Assembly: GCF_902506425.1 (NCBI RefSeq)
Contig: NZ_LR732469.1
Location: forward strand, 62,001 to 126,000
Length of the DNA: 64,000 nucleotides
Reading direction: 5' to 3'
Origin: Novosphingobium sp. 9U
GTDB lineage: Bacteria; Pseudomonadota; Alphaproteobacteria; Sphingomonadales; Sphingomonadaceae
Shown here: in pieces, positions 24,760 through 33,594 of the stretch
Numbering within the stretch: position 1 is the first letter of the stretch
How the letters are laid out: the number at the start of each line of letters is the position of its first letter
The notes under the pieces: generated by a model
Told to the model about the DNA's origin: nothing
The model's input: only the letters and a program-made list of their open reading frames with translations
Databases searched by the model: none
Translations under genes and position numbers: made by a program

Positions 24760-26145
24760 TCAGCTCTCCGCGAAGGCAAACGGCTGCGGCGGCCGCCGAT
24801 ACTCATCGGTTAGGATCTCGCGGCCGATAGGGGGAGCCGAACGGGCCTCGCACTCGGCGCGATGGCAAAGCCGGCAAGTCACCCCGATCGGCGTCGGCAC
24901 CGGCTGCGGCTCTTCGCGCGTATAGCCGAGCCGTGCTGCCTCAGGCGCTGCGCAGGCAAGCGCGATCGCGCGCAAGGTGCGGCCCTGCCCTCGCCCCGCG
25001 GCGCCAACTGTCCGCGCGATCGAGAAGAAGCGCTGGCCATCGGGCAATTCGAGCCACTGTGTCAGCACCTCGCCCGGGCTGCGGAATGACTTGTGCAGGC
25101 TCCACAAGGGACAGCCGCCGCCATGCGATGCGAAGGGGAAGCCGGCGCCGTCCAGGCGCTTGGAGACGTTGCCCGCTTCATCCACCCGCAGGAAGAAGAA
25201 AGGCACGCCCTCCTGTCCGGTACGCTGCAGCGTGGTGAGCCGGTGCGCCACCTGCTCATAGCTAGCGCCGAACACGCCGGCAACCGCCTCGATATCGTAG
25301 CCGCGCGCCTCGACGGTGCGGAAGAAGCGGTCGTAGGGCATGACCAACGCCCCGGCAGCGTAGGCGGCGAGCCCGCGGCGCACGAGCGTCTCGGCCGTCT
25401 TGCTGGAGAACGCATCCTCGCGCAGCACCTGGCTGATCTCGCTGCGCAGGGCCGTGTAGGCGACGTGCAGTGCAATCTGGAACGCGCGTGCGGACGGGTC
25501 GAGCGTGTCGGCGATCAGCAGCTGCTGATTGTGCCGGTCGAACCGGCGCAGCGCATCGACCAGCACGTCCGGAGGCAGGAAGCGCAAGCGCACGCCCTTC
25601 TTGGCGAGGAACTTGGCCGCGCCGCCTTCCTTGTCGATCTCTGCAGCCAGGTCCTCGGCGCGGCGATCGAGGCTGTCGATGTAGTTGCGCCGCGCGGCGA
25701 GGAACGCCTGGGCCTCGGCCACCGGATCCTGCGCTTCGCCTTCGTTCCCGCCTGCGCGTCGCTGTGCCAGTGCCTGCTGCTCGCGCAGATAAGCACCGTG
25801 CAGGCGCAGCAAGGCTTCGGAGATGCCGGGGAAACTGGTCGCCAGGTCGGAGACTTCCAGCGGCGGCATGTCGATGTCGGAGAAGATTGGGTCGCGCAGC
25901 ACGTCGGCGATGCGCCGCGCGTAGCTCTCGCCATCCTCGCTGGCGAGATCGGTGACATCGAGCCGGTAAGTGCGCGCCAGGCGCAGCAGCATGTCGGCGG
26001 TGACCGGGCGCTGGTTGCGCTCCAGCAGCGCGATGTAGGAGGGCGAGATACCCAGGTCCTCGGCCATGACCTGCTGGGTCAGGCCGAGTTCGCGGCGCAA
26101 GCGGCGCAGGCGAGGACCAAGGTAGAGGGGGCGTGCTTCAGCCAT
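24760..26145 (-). CDS. ScfR/RamB-type transcriptional regulator
   Basis: 461 residues. An N-terminal XRE-type helix-turn-helix (LGPRLRRLRRELGLTQQVMAEDLGISPSYIALLERNQRPVTADMLLRLA, about 8-56) precedes an IrrE-like domain (FQIALHVAYTALRSE) and a C-terminal cysteine-rich segment CRLCHRAEC. This is the layout of the short-chain fatty acyl regulators (ScfRs) such as RamB, MccR and PccR. RamB controls isocitrate lyase in Corynebacterium, and here isocitrate lyase is the divergent neighbour. ATG 26145 (MAEARPLYLGPRL) is the family-like start; 33 upstream codons run through the operator region. Confidence 0.88.
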   Translation of the reverse strand: MAEARPLYLGPRLRRLRRELGLTQQVMAEDLGISPSYIALLERNQRPVTADMLLRLARTYRLDVTDLASEDGESYARRIADVLRDPIFSDIDMPPLEVSDLATSFPGISEALLRLHGAYLREQQALAQRRAGGNEGEAQDPVAEAQAFLAARRNYIDSLDRRAEDLAAEIDKEGGAAKFLAKKGVRLRFLPPDVLVDALRRFDRHNQQLLIADTLDPSARAFQIALHVAYTALRSEISQVLREDAFSSKTAETLVRRGLAAYAAGALVMPYDRFFRTVEARGYDIEAVAGVFGASYEQVAHRLTTLQRTGQEGVPFFFLRVDEAGNVSKRLDGAGFPFASHGGGCPLWSLHKSFRSPGEVLTQWLELPDGQRFFSIARTVGAAGRGQGRTLRAIALACAAPEAARLGYTREEPQPVPTPIGVTCRLCHRAECEARSAPPIGREILTDEYRRPPQPFAFAES

Positions 26146-26170
26146 ACAATGGTCTTTGTCATAGCTGCAC

Positions 26171-26197
26171 AACTTTACAAGGATCATCTGTAAAGTT
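26171..26197. promoter_or_regulatory. Candidate ScfR/RamB operator between regulator and isocitrate lyase genes
   Basis: AACTTTACA and TGTAAAGTT (26171-26179 and 26189-26197) are perfect 9-base inverted arms around 9 bases. They recall the TTTGCAAA-like half-sites reported for ScfR regulators. The site lies 25 bases upstream of the regulator start and about 90 upstream of the isocitrate lyase start, so it can serve both divergent genes. Confidence 0.65.
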
Positions 26198-26284
26198 TGA
26201 CACGGCGACTCCGTCTGCCATTCCGCCGCACGCACCTGCAGCATAGGTGACCCTCAACGCATCACCGCATGAGGACCACCGAAA

Positions 26285-27871
26285 GTGACTTACCAGCAGA
26301 CCATCGCCGAAGCCGGCCAGACGATCGAGACCGAACGCAATTGGGACGGGATCGAAGCCGAGTCCGTCGCGCGCATGCGCCTGCAGAACCGCTTCCGCAC
26401 CGGCCTCGACATCGCCAAGTACACCGCCAAGGTGATGCGCGCCGACATGGCCGCCTACGATGCCGATCCGGCCAACTACACGCAGTCGCTGGGTTGCTGG
26501 CACGGCTTCATCGGCCAGCAGAAGCTGATCAGCATCAAGAAGCACTTCGGCACCACCAAGGGCCGCTACCTCTACCTGTCGGGCTGGATGGTCGCGGCGC
26601 TGCGTTCCGAGTTCGGCCCGCTGCCCGACCAGTCGATGCACGAGAAGACCTCGGTTCCCGCGCTGGTCGAGGAGCTCTACACCTTCCTCAAGCAGGCCGA
26701 CGCCCGCGAGCTCGGCGGCCTGTTCCGCGACCTCGACAAGGCGCACGAGGCCGGTGACGAGCTGGAAGCCAAGCGCATCGAGCATGCGATCGACAACTAC
26801 GAGACGCACGTCGTGCCGATCATCGCCGACATCGATGCGGGCTTCGGCAATGCCGAGGCGACTTACCTGCTCGCCAAGAAGTTCATCGAAGCCGGCGCCT
26901 GCTGCCTGCAGATCGAGAACCAGGTCTCCGACGAGAAGCAGTGCGGCCACCAGGACGGTAAGGTTACCGTTCCGCACGAGGACTTCATCGCCAAGATCCG
27001 CGCCATCCGCTATGCCTTCATGGAACTGGGCGTCGATGACGGCCTGATCGTCGCGCGCACCGACTCGCTGGGCGCCGGCCTCACCAAGCAGATCGCCTTC
27101 ACCCGCGAAGCCGGCGACATCGGCGACCAGTACAACAGCTTCCTCGATTGCGACGAGGTCACCAGCGTCGGCCACGGCGAAGTGCTGATCAGCCGCGATG
27201 GCAAGCTGCTGCGCCCCAAGCGCCTGCCTTCGAACCTCTACCAGTTCCGCTCGGGAACGGGCGAGGACCGCTGCGTACTCGACTGCATCGAGGCGCTGCA
27301 GAAGGGCGCCGACCTGCTCTGGATCGAGACCGAGAAGCCGCACATCGCACAGATCGGTGGCATGGTCAGCCGCATCCGCGAGGTGATCCCGAACGCCAAG
27401 CTGGTCTACAACAACTCCCCCAGCTTCAACTGGACGCTGAACTTCCGCCAGCAGGTGTTCGACGCCTGGACCGCAGAGGGCAAGGACCTGTCTGCCTACG
27501 ACCGCGCACGCCTGATGAGCGTGGACTATGACGGCACCGAGCTGGGCATTGAAGCCGACGAGCGCATCCGCACCTTCCAGAAGGACGCGGCGCGCGAGGC
27601 GGGCATCTTCCACCACCTCATCACCCTGCCGACGTATCACACCGCCGCGCTGTCGACCGACAACCTGGCCAAGGAGTACTTCGGCGAAGCGGGCATGCTC
27701 GGCTACGTCAAGGCCGTGCAGCGCGAGGAAATTCGCCAGGGCATCGCCTGCGTCCGCCACCAGAACATGGCCGGCTCCGACATCGGCGACGACCACAAGG
27801 AGTACTTCGCCGGTGAAGCCGCTCTGAAGGCCGGCGGCGCGCACAACACGATGAATCAGTTCGCCGCCTAA
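26285..27871 (+). CDS. aceA: Isocitrate lyase
   Basis: 528 residues, longer than E. coli AceA (about 434) but normal for the long alphaproteobacterial type. The catalytic cysteine is in DEKQCGHQDGKV (about residue 220; Gln replaces the second Lys of the usual KKCGH). PIIADIDAGFGNAEATYLLAKKFIEAGA is the metal/substrate region, and NNSPSFNWTLNF is the conserved Asn-Ser-Pro-Ser motif. It splits isocitrate into glyoxylate and succinate for growth on acetate or fatty acids. The start is GTG 26285, with GAGGA upstream. Malate synthase is not in the window. Confidence 0.95.
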   Translation: MTYQQTIAEAGQTIETERNWDGIEAESVARMRLQNRFRTGLDIAKYTAKVMRADMAAYDADPANYTQSLGCWHGFIGQQKLISIKKHFGTTKGRYLYLSGWMVAALRSEFGPLPDQSMHEKTSVPALVEELYTFLKQADARELGGLFRDLDKAHEAGDELEAKRIEHAIDNYETHVVPIIADIDAGFGNAEATYLLAKKFIEAGACCLQIENQVSDEKQCGHQDGKVTVPHEDFIAKIRAIRYAFMELGVDDGLIVARTDSLGAGLTKQIAFTREAGDIGDQYNSFLDCDEVTSVGHGEVLISRDGKLLRPKRLPSNLYQFRSGTGEDRCVLDCIEALQKGADLLWIETEKPHIAQIGGMVSRIREVIPNAKLVYNNSPSFNWTLNFRQQVFDAWTAEGKDLSAYDRARLMSVDYDGTELGIEADERIRTFQKDAAREAGIFHHLITLPTYHTAALSTDNLAKEYFGEAGMLGYVKAVQREEIRQGIACVRHQNMAGSDIGDDHKEYFAGEAALKAGGAHNTMNQFAA

Positions 27872-28000
27872 ACATCAACGGGAGTTCGCCAGATGACACT
27901 TAACAGCGGACACCTGAAACTTCCGGACGGGGCGTTGCTGCCGCTCGCCTCGTTCGCCAGCCCCGCTCAGACACGCGAGCACAGGATAGGAGACGTGACC

Positions 28001-28168
28001 ATGACCACCACGACCGAACCGAGCCGCGCCCGCGCGGTACTCTCGAACGAGGACTTCAAGCTTCTGCAGGAAGCCGTCGTCTATTACATCAAGGCGCATG
28101 AGGACGATCCGATCTCGTCCAAGTACGCCAACCTGCATCACCGTCTCGGCAGCGCTATCCGCCGCTGA
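28001..28168 (+). CDS. Small hypothetical protein downstream of isocitrate lyase
   Basis: 55 residues: a polar N-terminus, then a probably helical stretch (LSNEDFKLLQEAVVYYIKAHEDDPISSKYANLHHRLG). It lies before the terminator shared with aceA, so it is probably co-transcribed. An in-frame ATG at 27893 with a strong GGGAG site would give 91 residues; both starts are possible, and 28001 is chosen because the first 36 residues look like leader sequence. No family was recognised. Confidence 0.55.
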   Translation: MTTTTEPSRARAVLSNEDFKLLQEAVVYYIKAHEDDPISSKYANLHHRLGSAIRR

Positions 28169-28199
28169 ACGGTCGCCGTTTTCCTGGGGAGGAAAGCCT

Positions 28200-28231
28200 C
28201 GGCCCGTCGCGCTACCCAGCGTGGCGGGCCG
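28200..28231 (+). terminator. Rho-independent terminator of the isocitrate lyase operon
   Basis: A 14-base-pair stem (28200-28213 with 28218-28231, two G-T pairs) and ACCC loop are followed by TTTCTCGTCT, 32 bases after the small gene's stop. The length and T-rich tail make this a strong intrinsic terminator. Confidence 0.85.
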
Positions 28232-28394
28232 TTTCTCGTCTAGTCGAAAGGAGGCCGGCGGGCTTCCGAACCACTTGCCAGGCACTTCGCACTCGCCCGC
28301 AGAGGCAGTGCAGCCATCCCGACCGGCACGCGTTTAAACCCAACGCATTCATGGGCATCTTGCCAGCGAGTGCGGGACAGGCAGAGTGCTGGCG

Positions 28395-29495
28395 ATGCAG
28401 ACCCCGACCACCGCGCATATCAATGCGATCGGCACCGCCGTACCGCCACATGATGTCCACGCCGCCTTCAACCACATGATCGAGCCCATGCTCACCGATC
28501 GCCGATCGCGCGCGCTGTATGAACGCATGGCCAAGCGCTCGGGAATCGAGAGCCGTTACTCCTTCATCGAGCCGGTGGTGAACGATGCCGGCGAGATGGC
28601 CGACACCGGCCAGTTCTATAGCATGGACGATTTCCCCAGCACTGCTCGGCGCATGGAACGATACGAGCAATGGGCGCCCGAACTGGCGCTGCAGGCGATC
28701 GACCAGCTCGATGACGGCATCGCCGACCAGGGCATCACCCATGTCGTGGTGGCCAGCTGTACCGGGTTCGTCGCGCCCGGTCTCGACCAGATCCTGATAC
28801 GCCGCACCGGCATCGATCCCTCCGCCGAGCGCACCTTGGTAGGGTTCATGGGGTGCTATGCTGCGGTCAACGCGCTGCGGCTGGCGCACCACATCGTGCG
28901 CTCCACGCCTGAGGCGCGCGTGCTCGTGGTCAACGTCGAGCTGTGCACGCTGCACCTCCAGAACACCGACCAGATCGACAAGCTACTCGCCATGCTGCTG
29001 TTCAGCGACGGCGCGACTGCGGCGCTGGTAACGGCCGAGCCCAAAGGCATCGCGCTCAAGGACTTCCGCCCAGCCGCCATCAAGGGATCGGAGGAACTCA
29101 TCACTTGGCGGATCGGCGACCAGGGCTTTGCCATGCACCTCGATGGCCAGGTGCCGATTCGCATCGCCGAAGCGCTGCAGCACGAGCGTACGCGCAATGA
29201 TGCCGACGGCATCCTGCGCGGGCAATCGACCGCCGACTACGACCTGTGGGCGGTCCACGCCGGTGGCCGCTCGATCCTGGATGCGGTTGAACGCGGGCTG
29301 GAACTACCGCCCGAAGCGCTGGAGCCTTCGCGCACGGTGTTGCGCGAAAAGGGCAACATGTCTTCGGCCACCCTGATGTTCGTGCTGGCCCGCATGCTGG
29401 CGGCGCGCGAGGAAGCACAGGGCGAGCGCAAGGGCCTGGGGATGGCATTCGGACCCGGGCTCGCAGCGGAAACCTTCCGCTTCAGCCTGCTCTGA
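28395..29495 (+). CDS. Type III polyketide synthase
   Basis: 366 residues, chalcone/stilbene synthase superfamily. The catalytic triad is visible as Cys154 (GFMGCYAAVNALR), His288 (LWAVHAGGRSILDAVE) and Asn321 (REKGNMSSATLMFV); the C-terminal GMAFGPGLAAETFRF is the GFGPG loop variant. It would extend an acyl-CoA or acyl-ACP starter with malonyl-CoA to a pyrone, resorcinol or similar phenolic lipid. It heads a three-gene operon with a methyltransferase (2-base gap) and a flavoprotein, as in the srsABC phenolic-lipid operon of Streptomyces griseus. ATG 28395 is used; GTG 28386 in frame is an alternative. Confidence 0.93.
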   Translation: MQTPTTAHINAIGTAVPPHDVHAAFNHMIEPMLTDRRSRALYERMAKRSGIESRYSFIEPVVNDAGEMADTGQFYSMDDFPSTARRMERYEQWAPELALQAIDQLDDGIADQGITHVVVASCTGFVAPGLDQILIRRTGIDPSAERTLVGFMGCYAAVNALRLAHHIVRSTPEARVLVVNVELCTLHLQNTDQIDKLLAMLLFSDGATAALVTAEPKGIALKDFRPAAIKGSEELITWRIGDQGFAMHLDGQVPIRIAEALQHERTRNDADGILRGQSTADYDLWAVHAGGRSILDAVERGLELPPEALEPSRTVLREKGNMSSATLMFVLARMLAAREEAQGERKGLGMAFGPGLAAETFRFSLL

Positions 29496-29497
29496 CC

Positions 29498-30202
29498 ATG
29501 CCCGACTTGCGCCGCCGTTCGCAGACGCCCGAGTGGATGGACGGAGCCGATGTCACCGTGCAAGACTTCGCAGCCTGCGTGAAGGATCTGGCGGCGGTGA
29601 ACACGGTCACCCTCGCGCGCGGCCCGACGCTGCAGTTTGTCGCCGATGCGGTGCGTCACGCGAAAGGCATTCCCACGATCCTCGACGTAGGTTTCGGCGC
29701 GGGCGACATGCTGCGCGCGATCGCTCGCATGCTGCGAAGCAAGGGATTGGCCGCAAGGCTTATTGGCATCGATCTCAATCCCCGCAGCGAGCCGGTCGCG
29801 CGAGACATGACCCCGGCCGATCTACCGATCGAGTGGCACACCGGCGACGCCTACGCCTGGGCGGAAGCGGAGCGCCCCGATCTCATCATCAGCTCCCTGG
29901 TCACGCACCACATGGACGATGCCGAGATCGTTCGCTTCTGCGCCTGGATGGAAGCGACGGCACGGCTCGGCTGGTTCGTCAACGACCTGCACCGCCACGC
30001 CGTGCCCTGGTACGGCTTCAGCGCCATGGCCGCGCTGGCACGCTGGCATCCCTTCGTGCGCCACGACGGTCCGCTCTCGATCGCCCGCAGCTTCCGGCGC
30101 GACGAGTGGCTGGCGCTGCTTCGGCAGGCGGGCATCGGGCAAGCGGCGACCATCCAATGGCGCTTCCCCTTCCGTTACTGCGTGGAGCGCCGGAAATGGT
30201 AG
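29498..30202 (+). CDS. SAM-dependent methyltransferase of the polyketide operon
   Basis: 234 residues. Class I motif I is TILDVGFGAGDMLRAIARML (about 61-80), motif II is LIGIDLNPRSEPVARD, and the post-motif region is PDLIISSLVTHHMDDAEI. The N-terminus ELxD-like segment (ACVKDLAAVNTVTLARGPTLQFV) resembles methyltransferases found beside bacterial type III synthases. It probably O- or C-methylates the phenolic product. The next gene starts inside its last codons (7-base overlap), showing tight coupling. Confidence 0.85.
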   Translation: MPDLRRRSQTPEWMDGADVTVQDFAACVKDLAAVNTVTLARGPTLQFVADAVRHAKGIPTILDVGFGAGDMLRAIARMLRSKGLAARLIGIDLNPRSEPVARDMTPADLPIEWHTGDAYAWAEAERPDLIISSLVTHHMDDAEIVRFCAWMEATARLGWFVNDLHRHAVPWYGFSAMAALARWHPFVRHDGPLSIARSFRRDEWLALLRQAGIGQAATIQWRFPFRYCVERRKW

Positions 30203-31302
30203 CGCCGGTGGTGGTGATCGGTGGCGGTCTCGCCGGGGCCGCGGCGGCCACGCGCCTCGCCCGCACAGGGCAAGCGGTCACCGTGATCGAGCGCGAGGGC
30301 GGACCGCATGAAAAGGTCTGCGGCGAATTCCTATCGGTGGAGGCGTGCCAAGACCTCACCGACCTGGGGCTGCCCCCTGAACATCTTGGCGCCGTCGCCA
30401 TCGATCGCTTGCGGGTGCTGCATGGGCGGCACAGCGTCGAGGCCCCGCTCCCGTTCGTCGCGCGCGGGCTCTCACGCGCGATCCTCGACGAGGCACTGCT
30501 GGAGGCCGCCAGCCAGGCCGGTGCCGAAGTCCTCCGCGGTGTCCGCGTGACCGGGCTGGACGGCACACGGGTGCTGACCTCCGCCGGCGAACACCGCGCC
30601 GCCCACGTCATGCTCGCCACCGGCAAGCACGACTTGCGCGCAATGCCGCGAGGCGCGCCGGCGACGCGCGAAGGTTATGTCGGCTTCAAGATGCACTGGC
30701 GGCTCTCCCCTGCCGCTCTCACAGCGCTTGGCAGTGCGATCGAGCTGGTGTTGTTCGGGCAAGGATACGCGGGGCTGCAGCGGGTCGGCGCTGCCGAGGC
30801 GAACCTTTGCCTCGTGGTCCGGCGTAGCCACTTCGCCGACCTTGGCGGAACTTGGGAGGCCTTGCTGGCGCACCTCCTGCTCGAGCCGGGGCTGGCCTCG
30901 CGCCTGGCCGATGCGCAGCCGCTGCTCGCCAAGCCACTTGCCATCGCCAACCTGCCGTATGGGCACCTCTACCAGCCCCGATCCGATAACGATGCGGTGT
31001 GGCGGTTGGGAGACCAGGCGGCGATGACTGCCTCGCTCAGCGGAGACGGCATGGCGGTCGCGCTGCGCAGTGCCACACTGGCGGCGGACCTTTTTGCGCG
31101 CGGCGCGAGTGCGGCGCAGTTCCACCGGCAGCTGGCGGCGCAAGTGGGCCCGCAAGTGCGCCGCGCCATGGCGCTTCAGCGCATGTCCGAACGCCCGCTG
31201 GCGCTGCGATTGGGGCTGCGCGCCGCACGCTTTTGGCCCGCATTGCTGACCCATGGCGCCCAGGCGACACGTCTTCCTGCTTACCAGACGACGAAAGTAT
31301 AA
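30196..31302 (+). CDS. FAD-dependent oxidoreductase of the polyketide operon
   Basis: 368 residues. It has the dinucleotide-binding VVVIGGGLAGAAAATRLARTGQAVTVIERE at the N-terminus, the HEKVCGEFLS motif of the geranylgeranyl-reductase/halogenase-like group, and GDQAAMTASLSGDGMAVALRSATLAAD as the second FAD site. It probably hydroxylates or otherwise oxidises the phenolic lipid to a quinone, as SrsC does. ATG 30196 overlaps the methyltransferase end. No terminator was picked out after it; the next gene starts 81 bases downstream. Confidence 0.88.
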   Translation: MVAPVVVIGGGLAGAAAATRLARTGQAVTVIEREGGPHEKVCGEFLSVEACQDLTDLGLPPEHLGAVAIDRLRVLHGRHSVEAPLPFVARGLSRAILDEALLEAASQAGAEVLRGVRVTGLDGTRVLTSAGEHRAAHVMLATGKHDLRAMPRGAPATREGYVGFKMHWRLSPAALTALGSAIELVLFGQGYAGLQRVGAAEANLCLVVRRSHFADLGGTWEALLAHLLLEPGLASRLADAQPLLAKPLAIANLPYGHLYQPRSDNDAVWRLGDQAAMTASLSGDGMAVALRSATLAADLFARGASAAQFHRQLAAQVGPQVRRAMALQRMSERPLALRLGLRAARFWPALLTHGAQATRLPAYQTTKV

Positions 31303-31383
31303 CAGACGTCGACGAAGACGAGCGCGCTTTACACACAAGTTAACCTTTTCCGTTCAACTTCGGCGAGGTTTAGTGGGGCGCGG

Positions 31384-33489
31384 ATGAAACTCGACTTCGG
31401 AGAAGGCTCTCTGCTGGGAGCCGCTGACTTACATTCCATGCAGTCGCTCGAAGCAGCGATGACCGCCGCGCACCTTGCCGAGCAGCGGCTGCGCGAAGCG
31501 ATCGACCTGTTGCCCGAAGGCGTCGTCTTCCTCGACGCCGAAGGTCGCTACATCCTTTGGAACCAGCAATACGCCAAGATCTACGCCGTTTCGGCCGACT
31601 TGCTCGAGCGTGGCGGCCGTTTCGCCGATACTCTGCGCGTCGGCGTAGCGCGCGGTGACTATCCCGATGCTATCGGGCGCGAGGACGAGTGGATCGCCGA
31701 GCGCCTGGCCCGAATGTCGGAACCTTCCTCCCGCCATGAGCAGCGACTGGCAAACGGCCGGCGCATCCTGATCGAGGAGCGCAAGACGTCGGACGGCGGC
31801 ACTATCGGCCTGCGCGTCGATATCACCGACATGCGCGAGAGCGAGGAAGCTTTTCGCCTCCTGTTCGAGCGCAATCCTGTCGCCATGGTCGTGTACGACA
31901 TCGAGAGCCGCCGCGTCCGCTCGGCCAACCAGTCGGCGTCCGACTACTTTGGCTATTCGGCCAGTGCCATGGCGGGCCTACCCGCCAGCACGCTGTTCGC
32001 CGATCAGGAATGGCCGCGCGCGCATGACATGCTGTCGATGGACTCCAGTGGCCTGGGCGAAGTCTGGCAGATGCGCTGTGCCGGCGGCCTCACCGGAGAG
32101 GCGGTGGTCTCCACCCGTCTTTCGCAGCTCGAAGGCTACCCCGCGACGATCGTCTCGTTCTTCGACATTACCGAGCGCCGTCGCATCGAGCAGCGCATGG
32201 AGCACATGGCGCGCCATGACGAGCTGACCGGACTCGCCAATCGCGGCCATTGCCGCGCACACTTGCGTGCTACGCTGGAGCAGGCGGGATCGGACGAGAC
32301 CGTCACCCTGGCGCTGGTCGACCTCGACCACTTCAAGGCGGTGAACGATACGTACGGCCATCACGTCGGCGATGCGCTGCTGACCGACGCGGCACGCAGG
32401 ATGGCGGAGCTGGTGCCGGAAGACGCTCTACTCTGCCGGATCGGCGGCGACGAATTCGCGGTGATCTTTCGCCGCTCAAGCCGGACTCAGGCCGAGATTG
32501 TCTCACGCTCGATCATCGCCACGCTGTCGCAGCCGTTCCATGTGCAGGGCAACGTGCTGCACATCGGCGCGACCATCGGCTTTGCCACCTCTCCCTACGA
32601 CAGCAGCGATCCCGAGACACTGCTGCGCTATGCCGACCTTGCACTCTATGCCGCCAAGGGTGAGAAGCGCGGCACCTGCCGCAGTTTCCAGCTGGGCATG
32701 GACGCGGCCGCGCAGGAGAAGACGCGGCTGGAGAACGACTTTCGCGATGCGCTCAAGCTCGGACAGCTCCACGTCCACTACCAGCCGCTGATCGACCTTA
32801 CCACCGGTGCGGTCGAGTGCTTCGAGGCGCTGCTGCGCTGGCAACATCCGGTGCGCGGCCCCGTCTCGCCCGACGTCTTCATCCCGCTGGCCGAGGAGAT
32901 CGGCCTGATCGATGCCGTCGGCCGCTTCGTGCTGCACACTGCCTGCCGCGAGGCGAAGAACTGGCCCGAGCACGTGAAGCTGTCGGTCAACGTCTCGCCG
33001 CTCCAGTTCCGCAACGGCAATCTCATCAGCACGGTCATCAACGCGCTCACCTCGGCGAACTTACCGCCCGAGCGGCTGGAACTGGAGATCACCGAAGCCG
33101 TGCTGATGGAAAAGGGCCCACGCCCTTCCGCCATCATCCGCAACTTGCGCACGTTCGGCATCGGCATCGCGCTCGACGACTTCGGCACTGGGTTTTCGTC
33201 GCTGAGCTATCTGCTCAATTACCCTTTCACCAAGATCAAGATCGACAAGTCGTTCATCCTGAACCTCGAGCGTGAAAGCAATTCGCGCGCGGTGATCCGC
33301 GCCGTGATCGGCCTTGCCCGCAATCTCGGGCTGACCGTCACGGCCGAGGGCATCGAGCACGAAGTGGTGCGGGATTACTTGCGGGACGAAGGCTGCATGC
33401 AGGGCCAGGGCTATCTGTTCGGCAAGCCCACTCCGGCTTGCGACCTGCAACGCTACCTGGAAACGGACGCGCAGCGCGACGCCGCCTGA
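31384..33489 (+). CDS. PAS-PAS-GGDEF-EAL cyclic-di-GMP signalling protein
   Basis: 701 residues. A first PAS domain (LLPEGVVFLDAEGRYILWNQQYAKIY, about 40-65), a second (RLLFERNPVAMVVYDIESRRVRSANQSA, about 157-185), a diguanylate cyclase domain with intact RIGGDEFAVIF (about 352-362), and a phosphodiesterase domain with ECFEALLRW (about 478-486) and DDFGTGFSSLSYLL follow in order. There are no membrane segments, so it is cytoplasmic. Both catalytic signatures look intact, so the direction of activity cannot be told. It may connect c-di-GMP to exopolysaccharide production, which is an inference from the genome context only. Confidence 0.93.
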   Translation: MKLDFGEGSLLGAADLHSMQSLEAAMTAAHLAEQRLREAIDLLPEGVVFLDAEGRYILWNQQYAKIYAVSADLLERGGRFADTLRVGVARGDYPDAIGREDEWIAERLARMSEPSSRHEQRLANGRRILIEERKTSDGGTIGLRVDITDMRESEEAFRLLFERNPVAMVVYDIESRRVRSANQSASDYFGYSASAMAGLPASTLFADQEWPRAHDMLSMDSSGLGEVWQMRCAGGLTGEAVVSTRLSQLEGYPATIVSFFDITERRRIEQRMEHMARHDELTGLANRGHCRAHLRATLEQAGSDETVTLALVDLDHFKAVNDTYGHHVGDALLTDAARRMAELVPEDALLCRIGGDEFAVIFRRSSRTQAEIVSRSIIATLSQPFHVQGNVLHIGATIGFATSPYDSSDPETLLRYADLALYAAKGEKRGTCRSFQLGMDAAAQEKTRLENDFRDALKLGQLHVHYQPLIDLTTGAVECFEALLRWQHPVRGPVSPDVFIPLAEEIGLIDAVGRFVLHTACREAKNWPEHVKLSVNVSPLQFRNGNLISTVINALTSANLPPERLELEITEAVLMEKGPRPSAIIRNLRTFGIGIALDDFGTGFSSLSYLLNYPFTKIKIDKSFILNLERESNSRAVIRAVIGLARNLGLTVTAEGIEHEVVRDYLRDEGCMQGQGYLFGKPTPACDLQRYLETDAQRDAA

Positions 33490-33594
33490 CGGGTAACGGT
33501 CACCGCCCGGTGCTTTCGCCCGGCACGGGCCTGGCCCACCCGGACGACATCGCCCGCCCGCATGCGCAGATCTGCGGCTGCCAGCTATCAATCC

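Noticed and set aside
29533..30195. Upstream extension of the polyketide-operon flavoprotein frame
   Set aside because: Shadow of the methyltransferase gene; the FAD-binding motif starts right after ATG 30196.
33490..33594. Short minus-strand frame with a FlgA-like MRAGDVVRVGQARAG peptide
   Set aside because: Only about 30 residues, without a start signal or neighbouring flagellar genes; likely chance.
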